64,000 nucleotides of DNA from Vibrio maritimus (GCA_003263775.1 JYJJ01000034.1:208647-272646); one strand, 5' to 3'. Positions 1 to 10,495 are shown, counted from the stretch's first letter. Notes: generated by a model not told the origin, from the letters alone. Program-made: numbers and translations.

Positions 1-1
1 G

Positions 2-670
2 CGTGTTGCGATTGGTCGTGCGATAGTACGTAATCCAAAGGTCTTTTTGTTCGATGAGCCACTTTCCAACCTTGATGCCGAGCTTCGCGTTGATATGCGT
101 CTGCAGATCGCCAAGCTGCACCAAGACCTCGCCAACACCATGATTTACGTCACCCATGACCAAGTGGAAGCGATGACACTGGCCGATAAAATTGTGGTGC
201 TTCGAGATGGCCGAGTTGAGCAAGTAGGTAGTCCATTGGAGCTGTATCACTCACCACAAAATGAGTTTGTGGCCGGCTTTATTGGATCGCCAAAAATGAA
301 CTTCATTCCTGTTCATGTTGAGCAAGTCAACGAGCAAGAGATTACGGTTAAAACCGCGAAAGGTGAGCAGTTCACATTGCCAAGAACCGCGGAGCAAGCT
401 CCAAAGGCCAGTGATGCACTTACCTTAGGCGTCAGACCAGAGCACCTTACGCTTAATCACGACAACCCGGTTAGATTCGAATTCCAAAGTGAAGTCGTCG
501 AAAGGCTAGGCAACAGTACGTATTTGTTTGGCCAAGCTTCTGGCGTCGATGGTTTCAAAGTTCACCTGCCGGGCGATCAGGCTGTAAACAAGTTTGAGGA
601 AGTCGCCATTAGCTGCAGCTATGCCGATGTTCATCTGTTTGATGCCGAGGGTCAACGAGTGACTTTATAG
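2..670 (+). CDS. Sugar ABC transporter ATP-binding protein (MalK/UgpC type), 5' truncated by window
   Basis: This is the ATPase subunit of a carbohydrate ABC importer, cut by the window edge. The visible 222 residues begin at [12 protein letters not shown], just after the ABC signature. They contain Walker B (VFLFDEP), the D-loop (SNLDAELR) and the H-loop His ([14 protein letters not shown]), followed by a C-terminal TOBE/regulatory domain with GVRPEHL, as in MalK, UgpC and MsmK. The start lies upstream of the window; the ttg at 47 is an internal codon. The neighbouring LacI regulator and alpha-galactosidase suggest uptake of an alpha-galactoside such as melibiose or raffinose, but specificity resides in the unseen binding protein and permeases. 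Confidence 0.93.
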   Translation, partial: RVAIGRAIVRNPKVFLFDEPLSNLDAELRVDMRLQIAKLHQDLANTMIYVTHDQVEAMTLADKIVVLRDGRVEQVGSPLELYHSPQNEFVAGFIGSPKMNFIPVHVEQVNEQEITVKTAKGEQFTLPRTAEQAPKASDALTLGVRPEHLTLNHDNPVRFEFQSEVVERLGNSTYLFGQASGVDGFKVHLPGDQAVNKFEEVAISCSYADVHLFDAEGQRVTL

Positions 671-807
671 CCAACAATGCGAGTGAGCTTTGAAAAAAAA
701 CGTAACTCTAATGCTCACAACGTACTGTTAAACATACAAATTGAACTCTGAGATCAAACGAGTTTTAATACTCGCCATCGTAATAGTTCCTATGCAAAAG
801 GTGCCCC

Positions 808-1805
808 ATGGCAACCATAAAAGATGTCGCTAAAGAAGCAGGAGTCTCTGTTGCCACAGTGTCTCGTGTTATTAATAAATCGCCTAAAGCCAGCCAGTCT
901 TCCATCGACTCAGTGTCTGCGGCGATGAAAAAGTTGGGCTATCGCCCCAATGCGGCAGCAAGAGCGCTGGTCAGCCAAAGTACCAATACCATCGGCGTCG
1001 TGGTTTCTGATGTCTCGGATCCGTTTTTTGGCACCTTAATCAAATCGGTGGATCAAGTTGCCAGAGAAGCGGGCAAGCACATCCTGATCGGCAATGGCTA
1101 TCACAATGCCGACGACGAGCGCCACGCCTTAGAGTTACTTATCAATAGTCGCTGCGAAGCAATTATTCTGCACGCAAAAGGACTCAGTGATGAAGAGCTC
1201 ATCAACTACGCCAAAGAAGTGAAAGGCTGGTGATCATTAACCGCTTTATTCCAGAAATCGAATCACGCTGTATTTCCCTCGACAATGAACGCGGCGCCTA
1301 TCTTGCGACGCTGCATCTCATTAAGTCCGGTCATCGCAACATTGCCTGCATTGCTTCTTCCCAAGACATTGAAGATACCCATCAGCGCATCAAGGGCTAT
1401 CGAACGGCTCTAGAAGATCACGGTATTCTGCTTTCCAAAAACTACATTGAAGCAGGTGAGCCTAGCAGTGATGGCGGCGAACTCGCCATGACCAATTTAC
1501 TGTCTAAATCGTTAGATATTACTGCGGTAGTCACCTACAACGACTACATGGCTGCAGGCGCAATTCAAGCGCTTGAAAATAATGCCATTTCGGTCCCTAA
1601 AGACATTTCTGTTATTGGTTTCGATGACGGCTTAATCGCCCGCTTTGTGCACCCACACCTCACAACCGTGCGCTACCCAATCGCAATGATGGCCGAACGT
1701 GCCGCTCGGTTAGCATTACTGCTGTCTCGCGGCGATGCCATCGAAGATGACCCAATTGTGTTTACGCCAACACTTGTCCAACGTAAATCTGTATTCGCGC
1801 GCTAG
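808..1805 (+). CDS. LacI/GalR-family transcriptional regulator, frameshifted near 1229
   Basis: A DNA-binding sugar-responsive repressor. The N-terminus has the LacI helix-turn-helix (ATIKDVAKEAGVSVATVSRV) followed by the hinge region, and the rest is a periplasmic-binding-protein-like effector domain ending in PTLVQRKSVFAR. Reading is broken once: 808-1233 ends at KGW-stop while 1230-1805 continues as IINRFIPEIESRC. Restoring one C (ggc-ctg-gtg-atc) gives the usual family sequence GLVIINRF, so a single base is missing near 1229. It lies 32 bp upstream of the alpha-galactosidase and probably controls it and the transporter. Length after repair is about 332 aa, normal for the family. Confidence 0.88.
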
Positions 1806-1837
1806 CCAAAGCGCGCCCTTCATAAATAGGTGGTTGA

Positions 1838-4111
1838 ATGATTTCGATTAATGACCAAGGATTAGAGTTTCACCTTCAAACCAAACGCTCCAGCTATTTA
1901 ATTAAGGTCACGAGCACCGGCCACCTTGTTCATCTTCACTATGGAGATAGGCTCACTCATCGACCTCATTTCGATGCCCTAGAGCATCTTTATCACGGCA
2001 AGATGGGCTCTTCGACAGACTATGCTGACGTACCGGGGCAAACTTTAAATACCTTCAGACTTGAAGTGCCTACCTTTGGCAAAGGGGACTACCGAAGTCC
2101 ACTTTTGCATGTTGAGTATGCCGACGGCTCACGTGTCACCGATTTACTCTACCAATCACACCAACTTCTAGACAGCAAACCCAATCTCGAGGGTCTACCA
2201 TCAGCAAGTGCCGAGCCAAATAGTCAGCACCTAGTCATTACCTTGGTCGACCCCGTTACCAAACTTGAAATAGACGTGCACTACTCAGTCTTTAGCCAAT
2301 CGGACGTCGTCACTCGCCATTTAGTGGTGCGAAATCAAGCCGATCAGCCCGTGCAACTTCTTCGTGCACTCAGTAGCTGTGTCGATTTTGCAGACGAGAG
2401 CTGGGATCTGATTCACCTGCAAGGCAAATGGATCAAAGAGGCACAAGTCGCACGCCAAGGGCTGGAAAAAGGCACGGTTCAAATAGATTCCAAAAAAGGG
2501 GTGAGCAGCGCCAACCACAATCCGTTTATTGCCCTTGCAAGAAAAGAGACCAATGAACATCTTGGCGCCTGCTATGGGTTTGGGCTTATGTACAGCGGCA
2601 ACCACCTATCGGTGGCGGAAGTATCCCCGTACAACCAAACGCGAGTCATGACCGGCATTAATGACTTTGATTTCCGTTGGAAACTGGAGTCAGGCGAGAC
2701 ATTTACCACGCCAGAGATCGCTCTCACTTACTCTGCAAGCGGCTTGAACCGTATGAGCCAGCAAATGCACCAGTTCATCAACCTACATGTTATTTCAGAG
2801 CAGTGGCGCGGCGCAGAACGTCCTATCCAAGTAAACAACTGGGAAGCAACCTACTTCGATTTTGACTACGACAAGCTGGATGCCATCGCACAAAAAGCCA
2901 AATCGATTGGTGTCGAGCTATTCGTACTTGATGATGGCTGGTTTGGCAAACGCGATGACGACACCACCAGCCTTGGCGACTATTTTGACAACCCAAAACT
3001 TGTTGGTGGTATCGCGCGAATCAGTGAGACCGTGAAAGAGTACGGACTCAAGTTTGGTATTTGGGTCGAACCAGAAATGGTCTCACCTGACAGTGAGCTA
3101 TTTCGCGCGCACCCTGAATGGGCGATTGCTCACCCCGAGCGAACGCCTTCATTAGGTCGAAATCAGCTAGTGCTCGATATGGCCAATCCAAAGGTGATTG
3201 AGTATCTATTCGAGAAACTCAGTGATGTATTTACCCGCGCCAAAGTCGATTACGTGAAATGGGATCACAACCGAAACTTTAGTGATACCTACGCTCATTC
3301 CTTATCAGCAAAAGAGCAAGCTTCGTTTAATCACCGCTATGTTCTTGGACTGTATGACTTACTGAGTCGGCTGACAAAGGCCTTCCCGAACATTCTATTT
3401 GAGTCTTGTTCTAGCGGCGGTAATCGCTTTGATCTCGGCATGCTAAGCTACATGCCGCAGACCTGGACGAGTGACAACACTGATGCCATTGAACGCTTGA
3501 ACATCCAGCACGGCACCTCTCTGTGTTATCCGTTGTCGGCCATGAGCGCGCATGTCGCCGCAAAACCATCGCACCAAGTCCTGCGCCGCACACCGATTGA
3601 AACACGCTTTAATGTCGCTGCCTTTGGAAACTTCGGCTATCAACTCGACATCACTCAACTCACCGAGCAAGAAACTCAAGCGGTGGTGGAGCAAATCGCG
3701 TTCTACAAGCAGCACCGACAACTGCTTCAATTTGGCCGCTTTTACCGTCTGTCTTCCCCATTTGAAGGCAACATTACCACCTGGTTGGTGGTCAATGATG
3801 ACGGCAGCGAAGCCCTACTCGGCTACTACCAAAAGCTGCAGCAAAGTAGCGGCGAGTTAGAAACCATCAAACTGCCCGCGTTAAACCCAGAGTTAGCATT
3901 TACCATACGCTCTAGAGCACAATATCAAGAAGAGATTGAAACCACAGGCACGCTTGTTAACAGCGAGCTGTATCAGCTCTATGGCGACCAACTCGCCAGT
4001 GTTGGTTTACCGCTCAACAATCAGTTTATGGGAGTGGAGCTCACGAAGCACACTCGGCATATTGGTGACTTTGGGTCTCGGATCTATCATATTGTAGCGA
4101 TTGACGCTTGA
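1838..4111 (+). CDS. Alpha-galactosidase, glycoside hydrolase family 36
   Basis: Hydrolyses terminal alpha-galactosyl residues (melibiose, raffinose and similar). The 757-aa protein has the GH36 layout: an N-terminal beta-supersandwich domain, a central TIM barrel beginning near VNNWEATYFDFD, and a C-terminal beta domain. The catalytic nucleophile is Asp476 in YVKWDHNR and the acid/base is Asp546 in TSDNTDAIERLN, close to the positions known for Geobacillus AgaA-type enzymes. The substrate-site motif LDDGWFGKRDDD is also present. There is no signal peptide, so it acts in the cytoplasm on sugar imported by the adjacent ABC system. A gaggt-like site (taggtgg) precedes the ATG. Confidence 0.96.
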   Translation: MISINDQGLEFHLQTKRSSYLIKVTSTGHLVHLHYGDRLTHRPHFDALEHLYHGKMGSSTDYADVPGQTLNTFRLEVPTFGKGDYRSPLLHVEYADGSRVTDLLYQSHQLLDSKPNLEGLPSASAEPNSQHLVITLVDPVTKLEIDVHYSVFSQSDVVTRHLVVRNQADQPVQLLRALSSCVDFADESWDLIHLQGKWIKEAQVARQGLEKGTVQIDSKKGVSSANHNPFIALARKETNEHLGACYGFGLMYSGNHLSVAEVSPYNQTRVMTGINDFDFRWKLESGETFTTPEIALTYSASGLNRMSQQMHQFINLHVISEQWRGAERPIQVNNWEATYFDFDYDKLDAIAQKAKSIGVELFVLDDGWFGKRDDDTTSLGDYFDNPKLVGGIARISETVKEYGLKFGIWVEPEMVSPDSELFRAHPEWAIAHPERTPSLGRNQLVLDMANPKVIEYLFEKLSDVFTRAKVDYVKWDHNRNFSDTYAHSLSAKEQASFNHRYVLGLYDLLSRLTKAFPNILFESCSSGGNRFDLGMLSYMPQTWTSDNTDAIERLNIQHGTSLCYPLSAMSAHVAAKPSHQVLRRTPIETRFNVAAFGNFGYQLDITQLTEQETQAVVEQIAFYKQHRQLLQFGRFYRLSSPFEGNITTWLVVNDDGSEALLGYYQKLQQSSGELETIKLPALNPELAFTIRSRAQYQEEIETTGTLVNSELYQLYGDQLASVGLPLNNQFMGVELTKHTRHIGDFGSRIYHIVAIDA

Positions 4112-4160
4112 GTTTAGATGACAGAAGTCATTCCAGATAGTTGTGGCGAAGACGAATACT

Positions 4161-4206
4161 CGACTTAACCATAGTGTGAGTTAAGTCGCCCATGAGTTAA
4201 GTCGCC
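4161..4206. repeat. Inverted and direct repeats of GTTAAGTCG
   Basis: CGACTTAAC at 4161-4169 is the inverse of GTTAAGTCG at 4180-4188, which recurs at 4196-4204. The two forward copies are part of a 14-bp direct repeat (TGAGTTAAGTCGCC) with a 16-bp period. There is no T-tract, so this is not a classical terminator. The AAGTCG core is the same half-site found in the dyads of the downstream island. Confidence 0.6.
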
Positions 4207-4488
4207 CCGCCAGCAAGGAACTGGACAAAAATCATTTAGAGTAAAAAGCCTAAAAACTAGCTATATACATTAGTTTGGCTATGCCAACACATTGCTTGCC
4301 TATAGCCGGTGCTAAATAATTATGCAAAATTGGTTTATATGCCTTCGACTCTCTATTTACTCCTAGGTGTGTATTGATTTGGCACTATAAACCGAAAGCA
4401 TCGTAAATAGTGACAGTCGTCCTTAACTAAGCTGAATAAATAGCCTATACCAGGCTACTTTTGACACACTCCAATAGTCCTTGAACAC

Positions 4489-4560
4489 CTCAAGTTGAAA
4501 TTCGAATTAAAGCTAGTCGATTCTGGTGGTTAACCAAGTCGATTTAAAAATCAATAATAC
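4489..4560 (+). promoter_or_regulatory. Conserved island promoter, copy A (dyad 4492-4508, -10 near 4553)
   Basis: Imperfect dyad AAGTTG-N5-CGAATT, then AGTC at +23 from the dyad start, GTTAACC with a further AAGTC, and AATAAT/TAATAC at 4553-4560. The order and spacing match the other copies in this island, especially the one before 8519. No -35 TTGACA is visible, which fits an activator-dependent promoter. Confidence 0.6.
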
Positions 4561-4599
4561 TCCCGAACTCAACGTTAATCACTTTTTAGGAGTATGAAC

Positions 4600-5640
4600 A
4601 TGACTAAATCAAACACATTCACAGTAATTGGTACTGCTATTGCTTTAGCTTTGGGCACATCAGCAGCAATCGCTAACGAAACTAAAACAGAGCCACTCAT
4701 CCCTGTCACGGTAGAGAACTTCGTAGAAGTCGAGGTGGATGCACGTATTCATGCATTTACGCAAGCTGGCGGCATGAATGGTGGAATGGTCTATGATGTT
4801 CCAACCCCGACTGATAACCAAGCCGTACCTCGTATGAATCGAGATACGTTATACAAGGGCATCCCAGTTGACACAAGTGAAGGATACACGATCTCTATTC
4901 CAGAGCACTCGGATGACCGCTACGTATCAGTATATGTTTTAGATAACGACCACAAAACACTGCATATTTTAAAGGGTTCTGGAACAACTCATACGTTCGA
5001 TAAGCAAGAAGATACGCGCTGGGTAGTAGCAATCCCTCGTATTCAAGTTTTTGACCAAGCAGATAAAGATGATGTCGCTATCGCGGCAGAAATCCTTCAT
5101 AGCGTTACGGTGACGTCCGACAGCATGGATGAGAAGCCGTTGGTCAACTGGGATTGGCAAGGCATGATGGAAATGCGTTCCGGCTATGAGCAAGAAATGC
5201 GCGACACTATCACTCAATATCCGTCTGATTGGCAAGGCGCTAGAGGTGAAGTAGACCGATATGAAGGTCACAATATGGCTGTCGCAACATCGTGGGGATT
5301 ATTCCCAAGCTCAGAAACCGTGTACATCGCACAGGCTCCTGACCTTGGTACCGAACAATGCTTTACTGCCACCTATGATGTGCCTGAGCACGGTGCATTT
5401 TGGTCAATGACCGTCTACAACGATGAAGGCTATATGTTCTCACAGCACAATAATATCAACAGTGCATCGATGGCAATGAATGAGGATGGCACGGCAACCA
5501 TTCACTATGGAAGTGAAGAAGTCTGCGGTCAAGTAGCTAATCGCCTCGATACGACGGAAGGATGGAACTTGCTAATGCGCGTATATGAGCCTGGTCAATC
5601 GGTGATCGATGGTGATTATAAGCTCCCTAAAATCAAATAG
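4600..5640 (+). CDS. Exported DUF1254/DUF1214 domain protein
   Basis: Function unknown. The product has a Sec signal peptide (hydrophobic core TVIGTAIALALGTSAA, cleavage near AIA-NET), an N-terminal DUF1254 region with VPRMNRDTLYKG, and a C-terminal DUF1214 region (FWSMTVYNDEGYM ... NRLDTTEGWNLLMRVYEPG). Such proteins are periplasmic or secreted in proteobacteria. I choose the ATG at 4600 because AGGAG at 4588-4592 lies 7 nt before it; an in-frame ATG at 4594 is only 1 nt from that site. It is the first gene behind promoter copy A and may be followed by the barrel and PLD genes. Confidence 0.88.
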   Translation: MTKSNTFTVIGTAIALALGTSAAIANETKTEPLIPVTVENFVEVEVDARIHAFTQAGGMNGGMVYDVPTPTDNQAVPRMNRDTLYKGIPVDTSEGYTISIPEHSDDRYVSVYVLDNDHKTLHILKGSGTTHTFDKQEDTRWVVAIPRIQVFDQADKDDVAIAAEILHSVTVTSDSMDEKPLVNWDWQGMMEMRSGYEQEMRDTITQYPSDWQGARGEVDRYEGHNMAVATSWGLFPSSETVYIAQAPDLGTEQCFTATYDVPEHGAFWSMTVYNDEGYMFSQHNNINSASMAMNEDGTATIHYGSEEVCGQVANRLDTTEGWNLLMRVYEPGQSVIDGDYKLPKIK

Positions 5641-5647
5641 CTGGTAT

Positions 5648-5673
5648 GTCGGTGAGAGGTCTCTCTCGCCGAC
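5648..5673 (+). terminator. Strong hairpin after DUF1254 gene, no T-tract
   Basis: GTCGGTGAGAG and CTCTCGCCGAC form an 11-bp stem (one G-T pair) with loop GTCT, 8 nt after the stop codon. Without a T-run it may be an mRNA-stabilising or Rho-type 3' structure rather than an intrinsic terminator. Confidence 0.45.
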
Positions 5674-5752
5674 TCAATCATACAGACAACTTAATGATAC
5701 AAAATAACTTCTGTCATTCATCACAACAGTCACTAAGGTGTTGATGTGATGG

Positions 5753-6510
5753 ATGGCTCACCATCTATCGAGATTTCCAATGAAATATCTAACATTTGCT
5801 TCTACTCAAACTGCTTCGCCTCACTTTTCCTTTGTTAAATCTGTTTTGACCTTAGCAATGGTCAGTGCTTCTTTCGTCAATGTAGCGCCTGTTTTTGCAG
5901 AAGATAAGCACCATGAAGATCCTACCCAAATTGTGACTCGTGTGGGCATAGGTTACACCGATAGCATCACACTATCAGGTTCAATAGGACTCGATGATGC
6001 ACGAATGGTCAGTGCTCGCATCAATCAAGATAATGAATGGCGGATTGGTGGCTCGTGGCTATTTGATGCAGGCATTGTAAATTTTAACTTCAACCGTACA
6101 GATTATGATCATGGCAGCTACCGCAACGGCTACAGTATTGGCACATTTGTACCACTGTCGTATTTTGACATGACCCCTGGAGGGTGGATGTTATTTCCTA
6201 TGGCGGGCTATAGCTTCAATGAAGGTGAAATTGCGATTCCACAGGGTGAGGAAATAGTCATGATGCGAAACAAAAGCCATGGAGCATATTTAGGGATGTT
6301 TGGACTACGCCCCTTGGTGATAGCCGTTGGAGTCTAATGGGCTTTGCCGGTGGTGCCGTGGGTTCAAATAGTTACAGCAGTTACTGGGCTGGAGCGGGAT
6401 TGAGCTATAAGTTCACCGAACAGTTATCATCTCGTTTGCATGCAACACTATCTGAAGATGATTTTGGAAAGAATAACCAATTTGGATTCTCTGTCACCTA
6501 TCAACTATAA
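5753..6510 (+). CDS. Outer-membrane beta-barrel-like protein, frameshifted near 6304
   Basis: Not assigned to a named family. A long N-terminus contains a Sec signal (hydrophobic segment VLTLAMVSASFVNV, cleavage after VFA). The mature part has alternating amphipathic strands rich in Gly and aromatics (RVGIGYTDSITLSGSIGL, WRIGGSWLFDAGIVNFNF), typical of small outer-membrane barrels. The first frame stops at 6337 (AVGV-stop), but the next frame continues as PLGDSRWSLMGFAGGAVG and ends FGFSVTYQL at 6510, a normal barrel end. One A is missing in ggactacg near 6304. The ATG at 5780 is a possible alternative start. Confidence 0.75.
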
Positions 6511-6645
6511 ATCCACGTTATTTAAGCATCAATAATAACTCTGTATTTTGGCCATCATTAGCCATGCGCAGTGTGAATGATAACGTCGATATTAATTCGT
6601 CAAGTTAAAAGTAGGAATTATTCACAATTATGGTGATTGGATAAA

Positions 6646-8155
6646 ATGAAGCACTTTATCATCCTTCTTATCTTTTTTGTTGCTGGCTGTGCAAACAGTC
6701 ACAAGATTGTTGACGCCAACCCTTCTCTTGATATTACGGACACTGAGCACATGTCAAACGTATATCAGTCAAGACGATGGCAACCGACAGCACTATTTGA
6801 AACTAGCAGAATACACCATTGATGCCACTCATTATATCTTTACTCAAGATATGATGGGACTAGCGATGCTTGGCGCCTTATGTAATGCCGTACAGCGCGG
6901 TGTCGATGTAAGATTTATGGTTGATTCCATCGGCTCTTTTAGTGTCACGCACAAAGAAATTAAAGGGTTAATAGAATGTGCTAAAAAAGCACAAGAATTA
7001 GGAGGTAGTGGTAAAAAAGCTCGAGTTCAAGCCGTTGTTTTTAACGCGGTTTCAAAACCATTCACACGTGTAAACCGACGCTCTCATGACAAGCTTCTGA
7101 TTGTTGATGGTCGTTTCCCGAGTCAGAGCTGGGTAATGACTGGAGGTAGAAATGTATCGTTAGACTATTTTGGATTAAATGTGGATGGAAGTAAAAACTA
7201 TGATACCTATCAAGATCTAGAAATCTTAGTGCGACCACAATGCCATGTAGTCTCATACGACGACAATATCGGTTATCTCGCAGAAGAGTACTTCACGCAC
7301 CTTTTCTCTCATGACGGCAACAAGTTATTAAAACAATGGTTTCCTAGACCATTGCAAAGACGCAAAGCTCAAGAAGCATTAGAATCCCTAAAATCCATGC
7401 CGAAATTTCAAGAACAGTACAATAAGGTACCAAGTAATCTTCGCGATAACCCACTTAAATCTGACGTAAAATTGGCTCATGAGTTATACAACTTAAAGTC
7501 ATTCTCTGTCGTCTCTCGTCGTATGGAGATTTTAGACAAAAACCCGAACTCTATAGTCGCAATTTTGGAGGACATTACACTCAATAATAAGAATGCTAAG
7601 CATCTCAAAATCATCTCTCCTTATGCTTTTTTAGCGACGTACAATGAACCAGGGCACGCTCACTATTATGACGGGCGTCAAGCTCTTGAAGAATGGTTAG
7701 CCGCAGATCCAGAGAGAACGGTTGAAGTGGTGTCCAATTCAGTGTTAACCAGTGACAATTTCCTCACTCAAGCCATTATTGATATCGAGTCTGTACCAAG
7801 AGCTCTGTTATCAGAAGAGCAGCTTAGGGTGTGGCAACGACATGAAAGCAAGGAGCAACTGCTTACTGATACGGATTGGCTTGAAGCAACGTCAAACCCC
7901 CGATTGCGGATCTACCAGTTAGGGAAAGAAGACAGTGTCGATTTGGGAGGAGACCAGCATTATGGAAAACTTCATGCAAAAGCCATAATCGTCGACGATC
8001 TTGGTTTTGTTGGGACGACTAACTTAGATTATCGATCACGGTTATTTAATAATGAAGTCGGCTATTTCTATGAGAGCGCTGAAGTATCAGACGCCTTAAT
8101 AGACATCTTTGAGAGCTTAAAGAGCAATTCGTATCTGTGGGGAAGCAAAGAGTAG
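6646..8155 (+). CDS. Phospholipase D-family lipoprotein with two HKD motifs, frameshifted near 6755
   Basis: A cardiolipin-synthase/ClsC-like PLD-superfamily protein, likely a phosphatidyl transferase or phospholipase at the envelope. HKD motif 1 is HDKLLIVD (from 7085) and motif 2 is HAKAIIVD (from 7973), followed by the family sequence GFVGTTNLDYRS. The start frame gives a lipoprotein signal with lipobox VAGC (MKHFIILLIFFVAGC), so it should be lipid-anchored. That frame runs into YQSRRW, while YISQDDGNRQHYLKLAEYTIDA continues in another frame, so one base is gained (AAA run at about 6752) or two lost. I prefer ATG 6646; a TTG lies at 6637. Confidence 0.82.
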
Positions 8156-8349
8156 CTAGAAATGCGAGAAGACGTCATACAAGGGTCGATTTTAAAGGGA
8201 ATAACCACGAGTGAGCAGCGCTCTATATATCAGTCGCTAAGATACAGCGGACTCAAGTGGCAAATGTAGAAAATATATTTCCCGTATACCCTGAATAATA
8301 GTCCAACCCTATGTCCACCATACTCCGTGACCCAAAAAACCTCCCAAGT

Positions 8350-8387
8350 CCCTCGAGTTAGGCGTACGCCAATCGAGGGCTTTTTGT
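8350..8387 (+). terminator. Intrinsic terminator
   Basis: CCCTCGA (8350-8356) pairs with TCGAGGG (8373-8379); an inner GGCGTACGCC palindrome extends the fold. TTTTT then TTTT follow. Confidence 0.85.
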
Positions 8388-8406
8388 TTTCATAATTACA
8401 TGAAGT

Positions 8407-8476
8407 CTCAAGTTGGTATTCGACTTTTACCCAGTCCGTTTCCGCTATTAACCAAGTCGAGTTTTGCGAACATAAT
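8407..8476 (+). promoter_or_regulatory. Conserved island promoter, copy B (dyad 8410-8426, -10 CATAAT 8471-8476)
   Basis: Dyad AAGTTG-N5-CGACTT, AGTC at 8433-8436, ATTAACCAAGTCGA at 8447-8460, and CATAAT 61 bases after the dyad start. It aligns almost base for base with copy A over about 85 bp. Confidence 0.62.
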
Positions 8477-8518
8477 TCTTCCTGTTCTCAACACACTTTA
8501 ATTTATAGGAATGAACTT

Positions 8519-9310
8519 ATGAACAACGTAAAAACACTTAACTCCCTAGCATTGGCCGTCGCACTGAGTTTGAGCACTTCAGCAGCTCTCGCGGAAAACA
8601 ACGAAGTTCAAGATATGTCTGACCCACTCGCGGTTTACACACAAGCGGGCTTTGGTGCAACAGACAAAGGGCTCAACTTAAAATTTGGCCAAACCTACGA
8701 CACAGGAAATGATGACACAATGGCAATGAATGTCTTTGAAGTTAAAGGCATTGCCGGTGATATCTTCGGCTGGGCGGGTTCAAGTGAGCGTGACGACTCT
8801 ATTGATAGTGTTCGATTCCGTAACTTTAATGTCGACCATACTAATGGACGCGGCTCGCAAGTAGATATGAATTATGACGTTGAGAGAGAAAGCTTAGATA
8901 TCTCATACAGCTTTATTCAGGCACTACCTCAATGGGGTGGCTTAAACGTGTATCCACTTGCCGGTGTAGGCGTGAATCTAACCAATGGTGAGATGGATAC
9001 AGGTAACGGAGTCGAGAAAATCGGCTACACAATCCCTGGCACGTTTGGTGTGGTGGGTGCTTACACCAAATACAGCATTACAGACAACCTTTGGATCAAC
9101 TACAACCCGATGTGGTTAACCACGATTTCTGGTGCTGACGCGTATGTAAACAACGCGTATGGTGCAGGAAATAGCTCCGTATTTGCTAACGAACTGGCTG
9201 TTTCCTATCAAATTAACCCTCGAACAAATGTGCGCTACTTTGCTAACTGGACACAATACCAGAGTTTTTCTGACGGGGACCAAAGAATCGAAATCAACTA
9301 TCAGTTTTAA
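8519..9310 (+). CDS. Outer-membrane beta-barrel-like protein
   Basis: Unnamed 263-aa outer-membrane-type protein. It has a Sec signal peptide (LALAVALSLSTSAALA, cleavage before ENN), then alternating strands and turns, and a C-terminal aromatic ending EINYQF as recognised by the BAM machinery. It resembles the barrel at 5753 in organisation (signal, GFGATDKG-type first strand, terminal strand), but I cannot assert homology. ATAGGAATG provides the ribosome site. It lies behind promoter copy B and before the RND adaptor and pump genes, so it could be co-expressed with them. No substrate can be inferred. Confidence 0.8.
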   Translation: MNNVKTLNSLALAVALSLSTSAALAENNEVQDMSDPLAVYTQAGFGATDKGLNLKFGQTYDTGNDDTMAMNVFEVKGIAGDIFGWAGSSERDDSIDSVRFRNFNVDHTNGRGSQVDMNYDVERESLDISYSFIQALPQWGGLNVYPLAGVGVNLTNGEMDTGNGVEKIGYTIPGTFGVVGAYTKYSITDNLWINYNPMWLTTISGADAYVNNAYGAGNSSVFANELAVSYQINPRTNVRYFANWTQYQSFSDGDQRIEINYQF

Positions 9311-9438
9311 CGAATGGCCATTTAGTGGGGAGGGAGCCCCATGCTGACGCTCTACCACACAACGGAAAGTATCTACTCCCAGCGAACTTATGTACGGGAG
9401 GCAATCACCATCTAGACCCACTTTCTAAGAGATATACA

Positions 9439-10487
9439 ATGAAAAATGTCAAATGCTCACTCCCTCTACTAGTCAGTCTTCTAGCATCACCTTCCTATGC
9501 TGCTGGTATTCCAGTTCATACTGTGACGGTACAAGTAGACCATCACCAGCCGACGCTGTACTTAACCGCTAAGCTCGAAGCCCAAGAGCATGCTCAGCTA
9601 ACATCACGCGTCACTGGTTTTTTACAAAAACAGCTTTTTCCCGACGGCTCATCGGTAAATAAAGGCGATGTCATCTTTCAAATAGACGACACTACCTACC
9701 GTTTTGCTTTGCAGTCCATGTTGGCTAATCAGCAACAAGCGGAAGCTGCAGTTATCCAAGCTAAGCTACAATACGAACGATTCAAAACACTGGTCAGTTC
9801 AGGCAGTGTTACTCAAGCCAATTTAGACGACGCAAGTGCGACGCTTGCAATCCGGCAGGCTGAACTGACACAAGCCAAAGCATCTGTAAAAAAAGCGAAA
9901 GAGAACCTTTGGCATACAAAAATCCGAGCCCCATACAACGGTCAACTTGGTAAAAGTAATTTCTCTACTGGAGATATGGTGTCACCAGAGTCTGGTGCCA
10001 TCATAGACATCGTTCAACAGCACCCTCTAAACGCTGCCTTTTCTATTGGCAGTGAGGATTTAGTGCAGTTCCCTATCGATCAACCTAAAACTGTCTCTGT
10101 TTCTCTACAGCAGCCAATTTCCAAAGTGGGTGAAATAGTGTTCATTGATAATAAATTGAATGCCGCAACTGGCACATTGAGCGCTTCGGCAGAGTTCTCG
10201 AACCAGGATAAGTCTCTGCGTCCCAACCAAATTACAACACTAGAGTTGGCCAGTAACCGCACTCAACGTGGATTCTGGATGCCACACTCCGCTGTTGTTC
10301 AAGACCTACTGACGCAATTTGTCTACGTGGTCAACGAAGATGGGCTTGCAGAGCGAAGAGAAGTCACAGTAGTCGCACGTGATGGAAACCAGATCTTTGT
10401 TACGGAGGGTGTTGAGCAAGGAGACCGAGTCATTACCGAAGGCTAATTCGTGTTCGCCCTAACGTTCCTGTTGATATCCAAGAGTAG
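9439..10487 (+). CDS. RND efflux periplasmic adaptor (membrane fusion protein), frameshifted near 10443
   Basis: Periplasmic adaptor that bridges an inner-membrane RND pump and an outer-membrane channel. After a signal peptide (LPLLVSLLASPSYAAG) come the lipoyl/barrel-sandwich halves (ARLTSR-like AQLTSRVTGFLQKQLFPDGSSVNKGDVIFQID and KIRAPYNGQLGKSNFSTGDMV), a helical hairpin and the beta-barrel domain. The frame stops at 10446 after VITEG, but restoring one T gives the standard ending GLIRVRPNVPVDIQE with stop at 10485-10487, 8 bp before the pump gene. The ATG at 9439 is chosen because it begins the signal peptide. Confidence 0.93.
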
Positions 10488-10495
10488 GAGGCAAG

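Larger units (their letters stand above)
4112..4593. other. Intergenic region with AAGTCG repeats and a shared-type promoter
   Basis: Gap of about 480 bases between the alpha-galactosidase and the DUF1254 gene. I see no open reading frame of note. It contains an inverted plus direct repeat cluster at 4161-4206 and the conserved promoter block at 4489-4560; the rest is AT-rich with no recognised feature. Confidence 0.6.
8156..8518. other. Intergenic region: terminator and conserved promoter
   Basis: About 360 bases without a gene. It holds an intrinsic terminator (8350-8387) closing the upstream genes and conserved promoter copy B (8407-8476). Nothing else was recognised in 8156-8349. Confidence 0.7.

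Noticed and set aside
6646..8155. PLD-family nuclease toxin
   Set aside because: It has two full HKD motifs in one chain and a lipoprotein signal, which fits cardiolipin synthase-like lipid enzymes better than single-HKD nucleases.
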